Part shown: positions 60,124 to 64,000 of the stretch, one piece after another | Layout of the letters: every line of letters begins with the position of its first letter | Position numbering within the stretch: the first letter of the stretch is position 1 | Assembly: GCA_028829895.1 (NCBI GenBank) | Contig: CM054177.1 | Span: forward strand, 53,689,164-53,753,163 | DNA length: 64,000 nt | Source of the DNA: Sinotaia quadrata | Lineage: Eukaryota > Mollusca > Gastropoda > Architaenioglossa > Viviparidae | Direction: 5' to 3' | Position numbers and translations under genes: made by a program | Notes under the pieces: model-generated | The model's database searches: none | What the model was told of the DNA's origin: nothing | Seen by the model: the letters and a program-made list of their open reading frames with translations, nothing else

Positions 60124-60378
60124 CAGATCCAAAGGATGTTGATGTTTTCCGGTTCCGCTGTAAATAACAGCTATGATGAAATAGTAAAAGTATTTTTCAG
60201 ACAATATCTGGAATCAGCAAAGTCATCCATCTATAGAGGTTATATCCAGCAGGGAAACATTTTGAACCTAAATTCAGTTTCAGTAATTCTAGATAATATT
60301 GCTTTTGAACAGTTACATCTGCGTTTTTTCCTCCTTAGAGAGTTAAGATTTCATGACAGACGAAAAATAAAAATATAA
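60124..60378 (+). CDS. Unrecognised open frame preceded by an acceptor-like site (doubtful)
   Basis: An 80-codon frame with mixed, protein-like composition (YDEIVKVFFRQYLES, IYRGYIQQGNILNLNS) follows an acceptor-like ACGTGTTTCCAG at about 60115-60126. Possible donors inside are weak. No family is recognised. It could be an isolated exon or chance. Confidence 0.15.
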   Translation, partial: QIQRMLMFSGSAVNNSYDEIVKVFFRQYLESAKSSIYRGYIQQGNILNLNSVSVILDNIAFEQLHLRFFLLRELRFHDRRKIKI

Positions 60379-60379
60379 A

Positions 60380-63000
60380 AATAACTAAAGAAATACAATT
60401 TAAAAATACGGGTAAAATTCAAATAAACTAAAAAGAAAACATTCTGACGAAATGAACCAATTTTACCCACCCCCCTCTTAAGAGCCTATAATACGTCACA
60501 TATGCTGACGTCTTTAGAACTAGCTGTCGTCATCGAAACAATCTCCGCTTCTGATCTGTGGTTACCAATGATATAGTGGTTTCTGTAAATGATATTATTA
60601 TTATTATTACATACTGTTATTATTATTATTATCGACGTTGTTATTATTACATACTTTTATTATTATTGTCGACGTTGTTATTATTACATACTTTTGTTCA
60701 CATTAACTCGAATCTAGCGTATATGTTCCTATCGAAAAGTCATTTCATCAATAGCAAGGAAAAGAAGTGACTTTCCTGTACACCTCAAACACACATTTAC
60801 ACATACCGACAAATATACAGATAACTTCTGATATTAATATTTTTTCTTGAACAGGTGGTTAGAGAATCTCATCATTCTATAAAATAATATTTCTTTTAAA
60901 CAAGAATTAATTTATATCTCACACGCCATTTTTCTCACAAAGCCCAATGTCCTAAAGCATAAGATTTTAACATGAATTTAGCTCATTCTCTGGGCAAGTG
61001 TACCATTTTGTGACATGAAATGCAAAAAAATAAAGTGGATAAATCTAATTATTTTACCTGTTAATATCTACAGCAGAGCCTAATGCTCTCATAAAAACAT
61101 AGGAAAAGATCAAAAAATCAAAATTATTAAAATGTTGATATTAAAGGAGTTTGAAATATGTAAAGCTTATGCTTCTGTTGAAAACTTAAAAAGTAAGGCT
61201 GAAACGTATTTTACCAGAAAATAATTAAAATAAGCAATATAATTATCTAATTACAACGAATATATTTTCTTCGTTAACATAAATTATTAACTTAATCTGG
61301 ATAAAATAGGGTATAAGAAACGATAACTTCGCAACGTGGAAACCTTATATCGTTTCCCAGTTACACAATTATCAATCAACAAACAAATAAGCTCTAACAT
61401 AAAATAGACTAAGTTATTATGCTGCAAAGACATTATTAAGTATAACAAAGTATCTGTTTAAATATAGCGGTTTTTGTAATATATAATAAGCCTTTTGTAT
61501 CCTTACTAGCTCAGGTTTGAAATATACATACAGCTATATGAAACTTTAAATGCAAAAGAAACCAAATGGCTATATACATAAATATGCAAGCTATTTACGA
61601 TGTTAATCAATTTAAATCAAAATATATCGAGATTATAAGAAATCTTAGCTGCTTTGAAGCATCGATGATTCCGAAAAATTCCCCCCACATATGTAACAAA
61701 GTGATCTTAATGGAGACAAAGTTATTTTTCTTATTTGGTACTTAAACTCATCACACAAAGACAAAATGACCTCAGAGTTATCTTTCAAAATTATGGCGCC
61801 TTTGAAAAATGTAAGAAGTAATTCGCGATATTATCGTCATTATTTTATATTTACAAATTTATGAAATTCTTTGTAACGTGCTAAAGAGGAAACAAAATTA
61901 AATTAATTTTCCTAAAGCTGAATATTTCTTAATATAATGAATAAATTTGAAAAACGTAGTATACGAATACATTCGTTAAATTAATTATTTAAAAAATCAC
62001 AAGTTTTGGATCCGATTTATGTGGAAACTAAGCGTTACAAAAACATACCTTTTAAAAATATTATTTACTTATAAAATTTACCGTTTGCAGATAAAAGGAA
62101 TATTGAATGTTGCTGTAATGTATTATCACTTCTAAGAAAACTTGATACGGTTAGTTTCTTGGATTATTTATAACAATGAAAATTAAAGAAAATGGCTAAA
62201 CGTAGGTATGTCAGAAAAAGAGGTTACATTTTTCAGTTCAAAACGAATTTGTATTACAAATAATTAAAAAATAAATAAACACATATTCACGGAACTATTT
62301 TATGTATCTCTTACATCAATTCTGAATATATAGAATAAAACACATAATATTTCAATGCTCTAATTTTAAGAACACATTTCAAAAGGACCCAGAGAATGAG
62401 TCATTTACAAAACTGATAAATAAATGGCTACAGAAGTGTGAATACATTTAAATGTACTGATCCTCCATCTTAACATTTTCTACAATAGAGCGCAATTTAT
62501 TACCACCTGAGTCACTGTTGGGTGAATACAACAATGAGTGTGTATTCATTGCCACAGTCACACTTTGCACCTTCAGGCATGAGTAGGCCGCAAATGACGT
62601 GATTGGTTACAAACCAAACAGACATGCAAATTGCTACCTTCAAGTCTAAAAAATCACCTCTCTAGTTCCACTGCTTTTTGAGTTTTATTATACGAGTCAA
62701 AATGATGACAAACAATTAATGGACAAGTACCACCTGCTCAAAAAAGCAGTTAATAAAGCCTGGCTAATCTTGATCAAGTGCTTCCAGATATAAATGATTG
62801 CTATATCACATTTTACATATACATAATTCTTTAGACTATTCAGTGAGAGTTCAGTAGAGAGAGTGGGGAGGATGAAGGGAGAGAGGGGAAGAGAAGGAGG
62901 GAGGAAAAGAGAAAGAGTAGAATAATGGGTCTAGAGTCTAGACAGTCTGCCATTGCAATCAATGTAAGTACTGAGGGTTACTGGCTTCAGTGATATTTGC
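60380..63000. other. Intergenic sequence with simple repeats
   Basis: A (TTA)n-rich stretch with GTCGACGTTG at 60590-60690 is duplicated. A GA-rich segment lies at 62870-62920. Otherwise AT-rich with no supported gene. Confidence 0.5.
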
Positions 63001-63001
63001 T

Positions 63002-63205
63002 CCCTCCCCCCCCCCCCCCATACCCGGCGATAATTATCCATTGTACACAGGCAGGAAGGAAGGATGGAAAAGGAAGCTATTGACAGCCATACTCAGAGAA
63101 AGTTCTCTCTTCACATTTTCAGTGTTGTGTTGGTTATAACTCTTTCTCTCACTCACTCACTCACTCACTCACTCACTCACTCACTCACTCACTCACTCAC
63201 ACACA
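63002..63205. repeat. Poly-C run and (CACT)n microsatellite
   Basis: A C run lies at about 63007-63019. A (CTCA)n run of about 13 repeats at 63149-63199 passes into CACACA. Confidence 0.95.
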
Positions 63206-64000
63206 CACATACACACACAGAGACTGTTCATTCTAGCGGGTTTCCACACCTCTCTAGACGTGTAGGTTATATTGTTCTACTTATTGTGATTGTAAACTAT
63301 TTCCCGCTTACTTTGCTCAGTTTTATATCTTTCTGACATTTTTTTAAAATACAAACTTTCATCGAAGTGTTTTTTCCTTTCCTTTGTTTATCCATCATTG
63401 CTGCTTCTTGTTTAGGTATTGTTAGATTAATTTCTAGCATTTACCTGTAATTTATCTATGCTTAACAGAGAAAAATTATGTTATTATCTTTGTAGTATAA
63501 CTATACTATTATGCTATCGTTTATTAATAGGAAATTATTCCATGTACAAGTACTATATAATATTGTCTTATCTAGTGTTACAAGACTTCTGCTCGTACCT
63601 TATGCTGGTTAAGTTTATTATGTCATCACTGTGTTGCATGCATTAATATAACAAAGTGTACAGATGTAGAGTGTAGCAATTAATGTAAGATTCTAAATGT
63701 TTTATTGTAGTTAGTACTGAGATATTTTCTACTGGAAAAAATGTGAGATTCTGAATGTTTTACAGTAGTTTGTGCTGAGATATTTTCTACTGAAACACTC
63801 CTAAACAAGCGCATTTAAAAGTGTGACTCCTTCTTGTCCCAGTTCAAGTTCAAGGTTATGTGCTATCATCCCAGACCTTTTACTAATATTTTGGGCTACC
63901 AGATATATCCTTGGCCAAGCTATCAGTCACCCATCCTCAATTAGTAAACCTGCCTGAAAAACATCCTCCGCACACTTCAGCTCTTCTAGAATTATCTCCC
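63206..64000. other. Intergenic sequence to window end
   Basis: A two-copy tandem duplication of about 70 bp lies at 63680-63795 (GAGATTCTGAATGTTTTA, GTAGTTnGTnCTGAGATATT). No gene is supported; the last 180 bases are GC-richer but not identifiable. Confidence 0.45.

Noticed and set aside
1..64000. tRNA or rRNA genes
   Set aside because: No A-box/B-box pair with a cloverleaf and no rRNA-like conserved stretch was found by eye on either strand. Degenerate tRNA-derived SINE heads could be missed.

Overview
The window is eukaryotic nuclear DNA: AT-rich, intron-containing, and crowded with tandem repeats and transposon remnants. It looks like an invertebrate, most likely a lophotrochozoan such as a mollusc. 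That guess rests on an insect/mollusc-type chitin deacetylase with classical GT-AG introns, an animal-specific PDZ scaffold of the pro-IL-16/PDZD2 type, hAT and Ty3/Gypsy remnants, and very heavy minisatellite content. No species marker is present, so the phylum is inference.

Only two protein-coding genes are well supported, both on the minus strand. (1) A two-exon secreted chitin deacetylase (5671-8094). The exons join in phase 0, all NodB-type catalytic motifs are present, and a hydrophobic C-terminal tail suggests a GPI anchor. (2) A large PDZ scaffold gene spanning about 27 kb (25350-52064). It has a first coding exon at 52001-52064, an uncertain small exon at 43425-43487, a PDZ exon at 40922-41067, a 3.9-kb exon for a Ser/Thr-rich, apparently disordered region with a proline-rich SH3/EVH1-type segment (33689-37584), and three 3' exons (32402-32588, 27155-27385, 25350-25513) carrying an atypical PDZ and a canonical C-terminal PDZ. 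Intron phases agree at every junction from 41067 to the stop. One short exon of the first PDZ domain was not found.

Mobile elements: three hAT remnants (4220-4657; 19659-20124; 44409-45161, the last with a perfect 8-bp target duplication); a candidate 1.28-kb solo LTR (16968-18250, TG...CA, 5-bp flanking repeat); a broken Ty3/Gypsy RT-RNase H stretch (58013-58745); a one-sided TTAA-type transposon end (about 8811-8900); and an unnamed interspersed repeat in three copies (14346-14690, 46307-46612, and inverted at 55960-56145).

Layout: 1-2340 non-genic; 2345-4180 minisatellites; 4220-4657 hAT; 4985-5700 minisatellite running into the deacetylase 3' end; 5671-8094 deacetylase; 9066-12108 a cluster of homogeneous minisatellites (65, 57, 32 and 61 bp); 12110-16960 intergenic; 16968-18250 LTR; 18290-20660 minisatellites split by a hAT element; 20660-25350 intergenic/3' flank; 25350-52064 PDZ gene with arrays in nearly every intron; 52065-52600 CpG-rich probable promoter; 52700-54680 minisatellites; 54700-64000 intergenic with retroelement debris and simple repeats.

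The most unusual theme is how closely minisatellites touch gene architecture. One supplies the stop codon and last codons of the deacetylase, one supplies the splice donor of a PDZ exon, and one lies directly downstream of the PDZ stop codon. All three hAT remnants sit in or beside arrays.
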